Assembly (NCBI GenBank): GCA_000969725.1
Contig: JXSR01S005343.1
Direction: 5' to 3' (one strand)
DNA: 25,133 nt
Origin: Ophiothrix spiculata
Taxonomy: Eukaryota > Echinodermata > Ophiuroidea > Amphilepidida > Ophiotrichidae
The position numbers and the translations under genes were made by a program. The notes beneath the pieces are model-generated. The model ran no database searches. It was given only the letters and a program-made list of their open reading frames with translations, and was not told the origin of the DNA. This document shows, piece by piece, positions 9,818 through 18,813 of the stretch (the stretch's first letter is position 1; every line of letters starts with the position of its first letter).

Positions 9818-10954
9818 TATACTTTCCAATTGATTAGAATTTTTAAGAAAACGGGAAACAAAATCCAAGCGAATATAAAGCAAGTTTTTTTTACAAAAAG
9901 AGAGTTTTGTATACTATTACTGATCAGAATATTGTTTCAGTATAATTATTTTAAAGGTTCTTTGATTAGCAGATTGCATACTTGTATAAACATTATTTTA
10001 CTAAACAAAATGATTATTTACAATTTTTTCATCAAGCTTTTTGATTTGTTAAGACACAAAAACGAGTAAGAAGTAACAAGTAAGTGACCGTTGCGTCTAG
10101 TTGTCACCTATATAACTTTTTTGCGCCACACAAATGAGAAAATGGTTGGTTAAAGCACCGAAAGCGCCTTTCCTCTATATGTTTCCTGATATAAATTTTG
10201 TATCTTTGTTTTTGAAAGAGTCGGCGCTCAAATCAATATCACATAATGCACAAAAATTGGCATATGCGTCACAGGTTCAAAAGCCCTATTTAAGAATTAT
10301 CACAATTTACAAACAGAAAGGCTATTTATTTTTTCTTTTTGAACATATTCAATCCCTTTCCTGTGTTATCAAATTCCTCTACATTCAGTGTATGAGCTAT
10401 CAAATACCTCTTAGTCAAATAATAATTGAAGAAAACTATCGATGATTACATGGTGTTTATCCCAGGTGTTCATTCCGAAAATAAACTTTTTATATTTTGA
10501 TAAAAATCATTGCAATTATCTCACTACATGGTGTAAATCGGCTCCAGTGTTTTGTAGTCTTCGTGGAAATGATTGTGACCACGGGTGCAAGTTCAAAACA
10601 CGGTTAAGAGATCTCTGTAAATACTGTAAGTGAACTATTGAAATTTCTTTTGTTATTTAATGATTATTATTTTACATTTTATATACGTGATCAATATTCT
10701 GAACCACATAAATGGATATTATCTTATTTTGATAAGTCAATCATAAAGCATACGTATTTGTAACATGTTGTTAAAAACTTATAAAATATAACAACATTTA
10801 AAATATCAATAATCAGTTGCTTTAAATGATGATCCAAAAAATAATAATTATTAATAACTTTATATAAAGATGTATAATTTGTTGCTAAAATCTTCAATAA
10901 CTTATATAGAACTGAACTTTTTATAAACTATTCAAATGGCGTACAATATTTTCT
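9818..10954. other. AT-rich stretch without a recognisable gene
   Basis: Several consecutive open stretches occur on the plus strand (9770-10069, 10134-10445 and 10442-10633). Their translations are dominated by residues expected from AT-rich DNA, show no known domain and begin inside the TGTGACCG element, so I do not call them genes. The exception worth separate mention is the Cys-rich segment at 10548-10625. Confidence 0.5.
10548..10625 (+). other. Candidate Cys-rich exon (phase 1-1), speculative
   Basis: This 78-bp segment lies between an acceptor-like CTCCAG and a strong donor-like ACT|GTAAGT, and it begins and ends in phase 1. In frame it encodes FCSLRGNDCDHGC followed by KFKTRLRDLCKY, with the codon split at the donor completing a further Cys. 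Cys spacing at the end is C-x3-C-x9-C-x2-C. Small extracellular disulfide-rich modules are often encoded by symmetric phase-1 exons, which is why I note it. No family can be named; ShK-like spacing was considered and does not fit exactly. The polypyrimidine tract before the acceptor is poor, and no neighbouring exon was found. Chance is a real alternative. Confidence 0.18.
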
Positions 10955-10980
10955 TGCCGCTTGATCTTCAGATACTTTTA

Positions 10981-11245
10981 CACTCTTTTTTTTACTCTGT
11001 TGAGTAAAAATTTACTCAATGGTCGCAGCTCATTGCTGAGTAAAATCTTACTCAATATTGAGTAAAATCTTACTCAACATTGAGTAAAATCTTGCTCGGT
11101 TGAGTCAATACTACTCAACGTTGAGCACATCTTACTCAATGTTGAGTAAAGTTTTCCCAACGTTGAGTAGGATTTTACTCAACAAAATGAGCTGTGACCG
11201 TTGAGTAAATTTTTACTCAACAAGAGTAATTTTTTTTAAAGAGTG
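10981..11245. mobile_element. Fold-back MITE E4 (TTGAGTAAA word array)
   Basis: This 265-bp palindromic element is flanked by TA (10979-10980 and 11246-11247). Both ends start CACTCTTT when read inward. The arms match for about 60 bp, through TTGAGTAAAAATTTACTCAA and the block AGCTCATT. The interior is a string of TTGAGTAAAATCTTACTCAA-type palindromic words. R2 lacks the element at the matching position (GATCTTCAGAAACGTTTCTG near 15790), so it inserted after R was duplicated or was absent from the copied unit. No protein is encoded. Confidence 0.85.
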
Positions 11246-11826
11246 TACTGAGTTAACGGTGTCAACGTGACCTGACACCTTTATGATCGGGTTTTTACCA
11301 CCTTTGCAATGGCTCAATCGTGAACTTGAATTGATTAAAACGATTATTGTACAAATTTTCCTATCTGAAATTGTGTGTGTTTAAAAAAAAGCGAGATTGT
11401 AAAATGTTTCGTTTTTAGAAAGAGAGCCAAAAATTTGTGCGAAAAGAGAAACAGGTTAAAACATTAATAGTTTTAAAGATTTACCGACATTTTTATATTT
11501 ACATATTTTACTATATTGTTGCAAAAAATTGTAAAAATATTCAGTGTAATATTCGACACCGGTGTCAATTGTAACACTTTCACAACTTTTGTCGATCGTA
11601 GGTAGCAGGTAAGACTGGCGAGGTGACCTCAAACTACATGTACATGATGTATGAACACCTCCCTTGGAATCTAGCTTTAAAATGCTTCCTAGTGCGACAT
11701 CGACTTAAAGACATACTAAATAAGTAATCTGTTGGTATTTAAATTGTTAGAGGAACCATACATTGGTTGTAGCTGCTGTATAGTGTAATGTTAACCAATG
11801 TTTTATATGGTTAAACACATAATAAT

Positions 11827-11902
11827 AAATCATGTGCGATATATCACCTGCGATTGTGTCCATAATTGGTTTATATGATCAACATTGTTAATAAATTATT
11901 AG
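11827..11902 (+). repeat. 76-bp core repeat, copy 1 of 5
   Basis: The core begins AAATCATGTGCGATATATCA and ends GATCAACATTGTTAAT...AATTATTAG. The other copies are at 13681-13753, 16390-16465, 17138-17210 and 20178-20253. It occurs in both module R and module S, so those modules share ancestry at least over this stretch. It is followed by further similarity (TAAGTTTAGATG...AATGAGCTTGTCAC). The function is unknown. Confidence 0.8.
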
Positions 11903-12351
11903 CTCTCCCTTGATAAGGTTTAGATGTTTGTTAGCGTATTAGAATGAGATTATCTCACAGATTGGAACGTTCATTTTTTACCCAGACTGGGTATTAATAA
12001 GAATGCAATAAAAATGTGGTTAAGGGAACACAATTTTACTGTGTTTCAATGTCAGAAACATTTTCTTTTAAACTGTATTGTCAACTTTAGCTTTATATTA
12101 ACAAGTGTAATTCATTAGTGGAAAATTGGCGTGTTTTCAATATATCAAGACCAGTGTTTTTATGAAATATTGTAGTTGACTTGAACATTGATGATTTTTT
12201 AAACCGTCAGTTACGTCAACAATTGTGACTGATCTTTCCATGAATTTGAAAATAAATGTCCCACTAGAAAAAGAAAATTGCAATAAATGTCTTCTGTCCC
12301 ACTAGAACATAAGACATTTATTGCAAGATGGCTGTATTAGTGGTTACTTCA

Positions 12352-13153
12352 GGCTCATTCTTAGATAAAGCGTGCAACTTTGCCGTTTTGGTGTCGCTCA
12401 TGTTCGTGTTACTAGTTTAGCGTTGTTAAGCCTATTACAAATAATTTGAGTGATCTAGTTAATACATTAAAGTCACATTAATAACATGTGTGACATTTTA
12501 GCATGCCAGGAAAGCAGATAACGATTAATCTGAAAATGCAAAATCGTTACTTTTCCCCATGTCGCCAGCCATACTTTTTACGTTTTATGTGGCCCCGTTC
12601 CTAAAATATTCGGGCATTTCAAACGCAATGCATATTTTTTAATAGCCCGTAATAGGTATTAGTAATGACATATAAAGTTTAATNNNNNNNNNNNNNNNNN
12701 NNNNNNNNNNNNNNNNNNNNNNNNNNNNNNNNNNNNNNNNNNNNNNNNNNNNNNNNNNNNNNNNNNNNNNNNNNNNNNNNNNNNNNNNNNNNNNNNNNNN
12801 NNNNNNNNNNNNNNNNNNNNNNNNNNNNNNNNNNNNNNNNNNNNNNNNNNNNNNNNNNNNNNNNNNNNNNNNNNNNNNNNNNNNNNNNNNNNNNNNNNNN
12901 NNNNNNNNNNNNNNNNNNNNNNNNNNNNNNNNNNNNNNNNNNNNNNNNNNNNNNNNNNNNNNNNNNNNNNNNNNNNNNNNNNNNNNNNNNNNNNNNNNNN
13001 NNNNNNNNNNNNNNNNNNNNNNNNNNNNNNNNNNNNNNNNNNNNNNNNNNNNNNNNNNNNNNNTATGATTTTGTATGTTTTTCATGAGTTGTTAGTAGTC
13101 GAAATTTCAACATTTCTCTAACCAAAGTTGCACGGTTTATCGGAGAATGAGCC
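12352..13153. mobile_element. GGCTCATTCT DNA transposon, copy 1 (interrupted by assembly gap)
   Basis: The ends are GGCTCATTCTTAGATAAAGC on the left and, on the other strand, GGCTCATTCTCCGATAAACC on the right, continuing to GTGCAAC. The 4-bp target duplication TTCA lies at 12348-12351 and 13154-13157. Bases 12352-12683 and 13064-13153 are almost identical to copy 2 at 18814-19152 and 19682-19771; the visible differences are a 7-base indel and a few substitutions. No transposase is visible in the sequenced parts. A 4-bp duplication fits several DNA transposon superfamilies and does not decide among them. Confidence 0.88.
12684..13063. other. Assembly gap (380 N)
   Basis: This is an unbroken run of 380 N inside GGCTCATTCT copy 1. 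The flanks align to copy 2 at 19152 and 19682, leaving 529 bases there for the missing part. The true sequence is therefore probably close to 19153-19681, and the gap is about 150 bases shorter than expected. Open frames running through the N are meaningless. Confidence 0.97.
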
Positions 13154-13157
13154 TTCA

Positions 13158-13559
13158 GTATGTCATGTCCACTGCACATTTTGCCTACTTACCCATTTTT
13201 GGTGTACATAAGAAATATAGTCTCTTTTTATACTCAGACCGTTACTAGTGATTAACTGTCCATGATCAAGTTCAAAATGGCGTCATCAGATTACTTCGAA
13301 AAAGTTTACACCTTTTTCATCGAAACCTGATAATTTCGTGGTCGAATAATTCGATTATTTTCAAATTTTGACAGATTGTTGGATTGATATGTCTTATAAA
13401 ATACCGTAATTGAATTGGTAATTCATAGAATGAAGATGATTATAACCTTGAGTTTTACAAGCATTTAATAAATCAAGGTGAGTAATTTGTTAATTTGGAT
13501 TATCAAATTTCGTTTATTAGCAACTTCACCCAATACCAGCTTCAAAATTGTTCTCCATT
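13158..13559. other. Unassigned spacer between R1 and S1
   Basis: AT-rich sequence with no gene seen. It differs from the corresponding R2-S2 spacer (about 16890-17000) over most of its length, and similarity resumes at CTTCAAAA just before S1. Either one copy has lost sequence or the other has gained an insertion. Confidence 0.5.
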
Positions 13560-14110
13560 AAAGCTGTTACACATCGACTTTAGGATTATCAAAATAAGTA
13601 TCTAAATTGCTACAGAACAGATGGTTTACTGATCGTCAATGATGGTTAAGCCATTCATCCTACCTAGTTACAAACAAAATAAATCATGTGCGATATATCA
13701 CCTGCGATTTATGTCCAAGATTTATGTGATCAACATTGTTAATTAATTATTAGATCTCACTTGTTTAAGTTTAGATGCTCTTCACTGTAAAGAATGAGCT
13801 TGTCACCTAGAACGGACTTGTATTGCAATTGTTTGGATGTCAAAGTGCAGTAAAGAAACATATATAGAAATTCGGAATATTCTTCTCCCTTCCAATTTCG
13901 GAAACACTTAATTTTTTACCGTGCACTGTATCAGTTAATGTAATTTTACGGTGAAAATTTTGCAAAGTAAGTTTTTATTACAATATATCAGGGCTTTCAT
14001 TAGACGTGGTGCTGGCTTAAAAAATAGGAGTCATTTACAAAAGTTTTTTTTCCACTGTTTCTGATCATGAAAGTACCACAAGAACGTGTATTAGCAATGA
14101 TTAGTATTGA
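13560..14110 (+). repeat. Module S, copy S1
   Basis: It aligns with 17000-17560. Shared words include TTTACTGATCGTCAATGATG, GGTTAAGCCATTCAT, ATTCGGAATATTCTTC, AATATATCAGGGCTTTCATT and TACCACAAGA at the end. It contains core repeat copy 2 (13681-13753). No reading frame is preserved between S1 and S2. Confidence 0.8.
13681..13753 (+). repeat. Core repeat, copy 2 of 5
   Basis: Same core as at 11827, here in the S form, in which TTTATGTCCAAGATTTATG replaces the longer middle part of the R form. It lies inside S1. Confidence 0.8.
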
Positions 14111-14357
14111 GAATGGTAAATGGCATTTTAGAAAAATAAATCAAGTCGGAGAAGTCATAACAATTAGTTTTCGTTAAGTACATTTAAATATCTTTATGCA
14201 AATTGTGTGTAAAAAGTGATTTATAAGTGATTTGTAAAGTGATTAGTAAACAAGTAAATCAATGGGTTATTCATGTCCCATATCATATATATATATATAC
14301 GTGACAGACATGACATATGATATGTGACATGGAGCGATACATGTACTTATATTGAGT
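14111..14357. other. S1-T1 spacer with AT microsatellite
   Basis: No gene seen. It holds a degenerate triplication of AGTGATTTGTAA-like units at about 14214-14250 and an alternating AT tract at about 14285-14299. The equivalent spacer between S2 and T2 is much shorter, so this is probably inserted or expanded sequence. Confidence 0.5.
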
Positions 14358-15785
14358 ATATTTTACAGCTAGTTGCAACTTCTCTCTTTTACAGTACACA
14401 ATTTGACATAAATAAAATACAGTTGTTTTAGCCTGACGAATTATTAATTATAGAAGATGTGTTATCTTGGATTTTAAATTCCTTTGCCAGGATTAACACT
14501 CCAGAAGATTGTTTTTCAATACCAGAGACTTTCAGAAGATTGTTTTTCAATACCACCAACCTTAAGAACGGCTAACTATGTGGTGGTTACGACCTAGTTA
14601 ATCACTGCTTTATGTTAACGAATTTATTGCATCGGTCTTTGAAGATCAGAGGAAAGATAAATAGAGGGAAAAGGAGAAGACGAATAAGCAGGAGGGAGGA
14701 AAATGGAAGAAGAGAGTAAAAGGGTACAGTGTGTCCCAGAATAAACTTTACAATCTTTGCGTGCAATTGTCATGACTATAAGATGCAACCTTTACATACT
14801 TTCGAGCTATCCGTTAAACCCCATAAATTGAATTTCAGATACCGTTTGTTTCATTTCAATCGGTAATGTACAACAAAAATGCTTTGTCAAATAATTGAAT
14901 GTAAAATTTGCTGGTCCAATTTCACGAGTTTGTAAGTTCCCCTTGAATGAAGCTCTATTGAGTATTGTCGTTGATCTGTTCACTCAACCGTAACGATGTT
15001 TACTTATTTACTACGCACATGCTTTCTTTTATCTATGCTGAAAAAATAAACACATTTGATGCAAAAATAAGACAGATATGATAAGTTTTCCAAGGTGACT
15101 CATTTTTATTCCATTCAGAAACACCCTTACTTTAAGGCCAACAATCATGAAATTGGACCAGACAAAAATCCACGCAAAGTTTGATACAACATAATATTTG
15201 TTGTATACTACTGATTGAAATGAAACAAACGGTATCTAAAAGTTCAACTCATGGGCTATAGAATACAATCTTTACATACTTTCTGACTATCCGTTAAACC
15301 CATGAAAATTGCACGCAAAGATTATTCTGGGACACCCTGTATATAAAGGAGGAAACTTTGGTATATTAAGTTAAGGACCAGTGTCTATGGTTTATGTTTA
15401 ATGTCCATCTTAAGCAATATCACCAGGATATTTCCAACTTCAACTTGATGAGAGTGTTAATTAAATTGAAGAGTTGATACGTGAAAAAACGCATATTTCT
15501 TTATCAATCCATGTGAAATTTAAAATATTCCTTTACTTTAATGTAACGCAATGCACTTATAGAGTTCCAAGGTTACTTTACGTGTGGTATCACCAATAGA
15601 TGACAATTGATGATATTATCACAAAGATAGACGGTGGTTGTTTTTAAGAGCAGTGATCCATAATCTCATGACTGTAACAACAAAACGTGGGAAACACTTA
15701 TTGCATTGTTTAGCATCACAATCACCTTACATAATGTGGCATCGAACATTAGAAGATGTAAATTTACAAACATCTGTCCATCTTG
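14358..15785 (+). repeat. Module T, copy T1 (carries the CAG element)
   Basis: It aligns with T2, T3 and T4. Shared stretches include TTGTTTTAGCCTGACGA, CAGGATTAACACTCCA, GGTTACGACCTA, AAATGGAAGAAGAGAGTAAA, GGAGGAAACT, TGTCCATCTTAAGCAATATC and AGAGTTCCAAGGTTACTTTA. A short internal duplication, CAGAAGATTGTTTTTCAATA, occurs twice at about 14502-14552. The CAG element interrupts it at 14727-15339. T1 runs directly into R2. It is non-coding. Confidence 0.8.
14727..15339. mobile_element. Mariner-like MITE with CAGGGTGTCCCA ends
   Basis: This 613-bp element begins CAGTGTGTCCCAGAATAA, and its other end read inward is CAGGGTGTCCCAGAATAA. TA lies on each side (14725-14726 and 15340-15341). The arms are similar for roughly 250 bp, for example GATACCGTTTGTTTCATTTC on the left and its complement at about 15212-15233, and GGTCCAATTTCA on the left with its complement near 15150. 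T2 and T3 lack the element and show GGTATACATGTATAAAGG at the site. CAGGGTGTCCCA-type ends with a TA target are typical of mariner-derived elements. No transposase remains. One 53-bp block is flipped between the arms. Confidence 0.85.
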
Positions 15786-16900
15786 ACGCTTGATCTTCAG
15801 AAACGTTTCTGGTTTAACGGTGTCGTGATCTGACACCTTTATGGTCAGATTTTACCACCTGGATTGCTCAATCGTGAACTTGAATTGATTATACGATTAT
15901 TCTACACATTTTCCTGAAATTTTATGTGTTTAAAAAGCGAGGTTTTAAAATATTTCATTTTACAGAAAAGCACACTTTTATTCTCTCCGGGAGAGTCAAA
16001 AGTGTATATGAAAAAAACGAGGTAAAAGCAATCATGCTTTTAAAGATTTACGGACATTTTTAAATTCATATTTTTATATTTATATTTACATATTCTGCTA
16101 TATTGCTGCAAAAATGGTAAAAATATTCAAAGTAATATTCGGCACCAGTGTCAATTGTAACACTTTCACAACATAAGTAGATCATAGGTAGCAGGCAAGA
16201 CTGGCGAGGTGACCTCAAACTACATGTATGAACATCTTCCTTGGAATCTAGCTTTAAAATTCTACCTAGTGCGACACTGACTAGAAAAACTAAATAAATC
16301 TACTGGTATTTAAATTGTTTGAGGAACCATAAATTGGTTGTAGCTGCTGTATAGCGTAATGTTTGCCAATGTTTTAGATGGTTAAACATAAATCATGTGC
16401 GATATATCATCTGCGATTGTGTCTATGATTGGTTTATATGATCAACATTGTTAATTAATTATTAGTTCTCCCTTGATCAAGTTTAGATGTTTGTTAGCGC
16501 ATTAGAATGAGCTTATCACACAGATTGGACCGTTTATTTTTTTTACTCAGACTGGGTATTGATAAGAAGAAATAAAAAAGTGGTTAAGGGAACACAAGTT
16601 CACTGTCTTTCAATGTCAGAAACATTTGCTTTTAAACTATATTGTCAACTTTGGCTTTGTATTAACAAGTGTAAGTCATTGGTGGAAAATAGGCCTGTTT
16701 TTGATATATCCAGACTAGATTTTATGAAATATGGTAGTTGACTTGAAACATTTAAAAGTTTTTTAAAACGGTCAGTTACGTTAACAAACGTGTCTGATCG
16801 TTCTTTATGAAAATAAATGCCCCACTAGAACATAGGACATTGCAATTCTGTATACTGTATACCTAAGATGGCTGAAATAGTGGTAGATAGGATAATCATT
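15786..16900 (+). repeat. Module R, copy R2
   Basis: This is an uninterrupted copy of R. It begins CGCTTGATCTTCAGAAACG, with no E4 insertion, and ends AAGATGGCTGAAATAG. At 15986-16002 it keeps the site TTCTCTCCGGGAGAGTC that corresponds to the insertion point of GGCTCATTCT copy 2 in R3. It includes the third core repeat. Short open frames inside it, such as 16559-16741, are not kept in R1 or R3. Confidence 0.82.
16390..16465 (+). repeat. Core repeat, copy 3 of 5
   Basis: R form of the core, nearly identical to the copies at 11827 and 20178; it differs from them by a few bases, for example ATATATCATCTGCGATT. It lies inside R2. Confidence 0.8.
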
Positions 16901-16999
16901 GGTGGTTTTGTGATGTTATTGTTTTCAATGATAATTTAATCATTCGCTGGTAGTTTTAAATAAAGAATATTATTAGTATCTCGCTTCAAAAATCAGTCT

Positions 17000-17560
17000 G
17001 CTTTAAAGCTGTATACATCCACTTTGGGATGATCAAAATAAGTAATCTAATAATATGCTAAACTGCTTACAATACAGATAGTTTACTGATCGTCAATGAT
17101 GGTTAAGCCATTCATTCTCCCTAGTTACACACACAATAAATCATGTGCAATATATCACCTGCGATTTATGTCTAAGATTTATATGATCAACATTGTTAAT
17201 TAATTATTAGATCTCACTTGTTTAAGTTTAGGTAATCTTTAGTGTAAAGAATGAGCTTGTCACAACGAAAGGACTAGTATTGCACTTGTTCGGATGTACA
17301 TTACAGTAAAGATGCTTAGAATTTCGGAATATTCTTCGTTCTTTCAATTTCAGAAACTCTTATTTTTACCATGCACTGTGGTATCAGTTTTATAGCGATT
17401 AATGTAATTTTACGGTGAAAAAACAAGTTTGTCTTAGAATATATCAGGGCTTTCATTAGCCTTAGACGTGGTATTGGCTTAAACAGATAGGTGTTACTTA
17501 CAATATTCCTTATATTCCACCGTTTCTGGTAATGAAAATACCACAAGAGCTGCCGGCAAG
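17000..17560 (+). repeat. Module S, copy S2
   Basis: Diverged partner of S1, with indels such as the extra TAATATGCTAAAC near 17050. It contains core repeat copy 4 and ends at AATACCACAAGAGC. A minus-strand open frame at 17316-17546 is not shared with S1 and is not called. Confidence 0.8.
17138..17210 (+). repeat. Core repeat, copy 4 of 5
   Basis: S form of the core (AAATCATGTGCAATATATCA), 73 bp, matching 13681-13753. It lies inside S2. Confidence 0.8.
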
Positions 17561-17582
17561 AGCGCTTGTAATTTAAAATGTT

Positions 17583-18110
17583 ATTTTACAGTTATTTGAA
17601 AGTTCTTTTTGTTACAGTAAACACTGTGACATACATAAAACACGATTGTTTTAGCCTGACGAGTTCGTAATTACAGAAGATGTGTTATCTTGGTTTTTAA
17701 ATACCTTTTCCAGGATTAACACTCCAGAAGATTGTTTTTCAATACCACCAACCTTAACAACTGTTAGCTAAGTGATGGTTACGACCTAGTTAATCGCTGC
17801 CTTATTTCATTATATTTATTGCATCACTTTTTGAAGATCAGAAGAAAGATAAATTGTGTGAAAAAGAGGAAAAGAAGAAGCAGGAGGGAGGGAAATGGAA
17901 GAAGAGAGTAAAAAGGTATACATGTATAAAGGAGGAAACTATGCTATATAATGTTAAAGACAAGCGCCTATGATTTATATATTATGTCCATCTTAAGCAA
18001 TATCACTAACCTACTGGATGAGAGTGTTAAGTAAAACAAAAGGGTAGATACATGAACAAACGCAAAATTCTTTATCGATCCGTTTGGAATTTTGAATATC
18101 TCTGTACTAT
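17583..18110 (+). repeat. Module T, copy T2 (3'-truncated)
   Basis: It follows S2 and matches T1 without the CAG element. It stops in the middle of the module, at AATATCTCTGTACTATA, and is joined directly to the beginning of T3 (AAACACTGTGACATAAATAA). The junction is that of a local tandem duplication with loss of the T2 tail. Confidence 0.78.
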
Positions 18111-18719
18111 AAACACTGTGACATAAATAAAACAGGATTGTTTTAGCCTGACGAATTCTTAATACTTTTCCAGGATTAACACTCCACTTTTTTCAATCCC
18201 AGTAACCTGAAGAAATGTTAGTTAAGTGATGGTTACGACCTAATTAATCGCTGCTTTATTTCATTTTATTTATTGCATCGCTTTTTGAAGATCAGAAGAA
18301 AGATGAATAGAGGGAAAAGAGGAGAAGAAGAAGCAAGAGGGATGAAAATGGAAGAAGAGAGTAAAAAGGTATACATGTATAAAGGAGGAAACTATGCTAT
18401 ATTATGTTAAGGCCCAGCGCCTATGATTTATATCTTATGTCCATCTTAAGCAATATCACTAGGATTTTACCAACTTGATGTGAGTGTTAAGTAAAACAAA
18501 GGAGGAGATACGTGAAAAAACGCAAAATTCTTTATCAATCCGTGTGAAATTTAGAATATCTGTTTACTATAATGTAATGCAATGCACTTATAGAGTTCCA
18601 AGGTTACTTTATGTGTGGTATCAAGAATAGATGGGAACTGATGATATTATCACCAAGATAGACAGTGGTTGTTTTTAAGAGCAGTGATCCATAAACTCAC
18701 GACTGTAACAAAAAAACAT
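18111..18719 (+). repeat. Module T, copy T3
   Basis: Starts at AAACACTGTGACATAAATAA and runs to GACTGTAACAAAAAAACATG. It lacks the TTACAGAAGATGTGTTATCT stretch present in T2 and is joined to a 5'-truncated R3. T2 and T3 are more alike in the middle (GGTATACATGTATAAAGGAG) than either is to T1, suggesting a later duplication. Confidence 0.78.
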
Positions 18720-18813
18720 GTAATATACACATTTTCCTGAAATGTTATGTGTTTAAAAAGCGAGATTGTAAAATATTTTATTTTATAGAAAAGCACACTT
18801 TTATTCTCTTCAA

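Larger units (their letters stand above)
10955..12351 (+). repeat. Module R, copy R1 (carries E4)
   Basis: This module is repeated near 15786 and 18720. Shared stretches with R2 include CGCTTGATCTTCAG at the start, CTCAATCGTGAACTTGAATT, AGACTGGCGAGGTGACCTCA and TTGGTTGTAGCTGCTGTATA. Insertion E4 interrupts it at 10981. R1 ends near AAGATGGCTGTATTAG, where a GGCTCATTCT transposon is inserted. No frame stays open across the copies, so it is not coding. The module contains one copy of the 76-bp core described separately. Confidence 0.8.

Noticed and set aside
9770..10445. Successive plus-strand frames, the last of which ends where an ATGA start overlaps
   Set aside because: Eukaryotic context makes an operon-like reading meaningless. 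The first frame starts inside a MITE end, and the translations are AT-driven.
10981..11245. Regular 20-bp palindromic repeats resembling a CRISPR array
   Set aside because: There are no unique spacers, the words occur in both orientations, and the array sits between transposon-type ends and TA flanks.
12639..13179. Two long minus-strand open frames of 148 and 166 codons
   Set aside because: Almost all codons are within the 380-base N run; the real flanking part is transposon end sequence.
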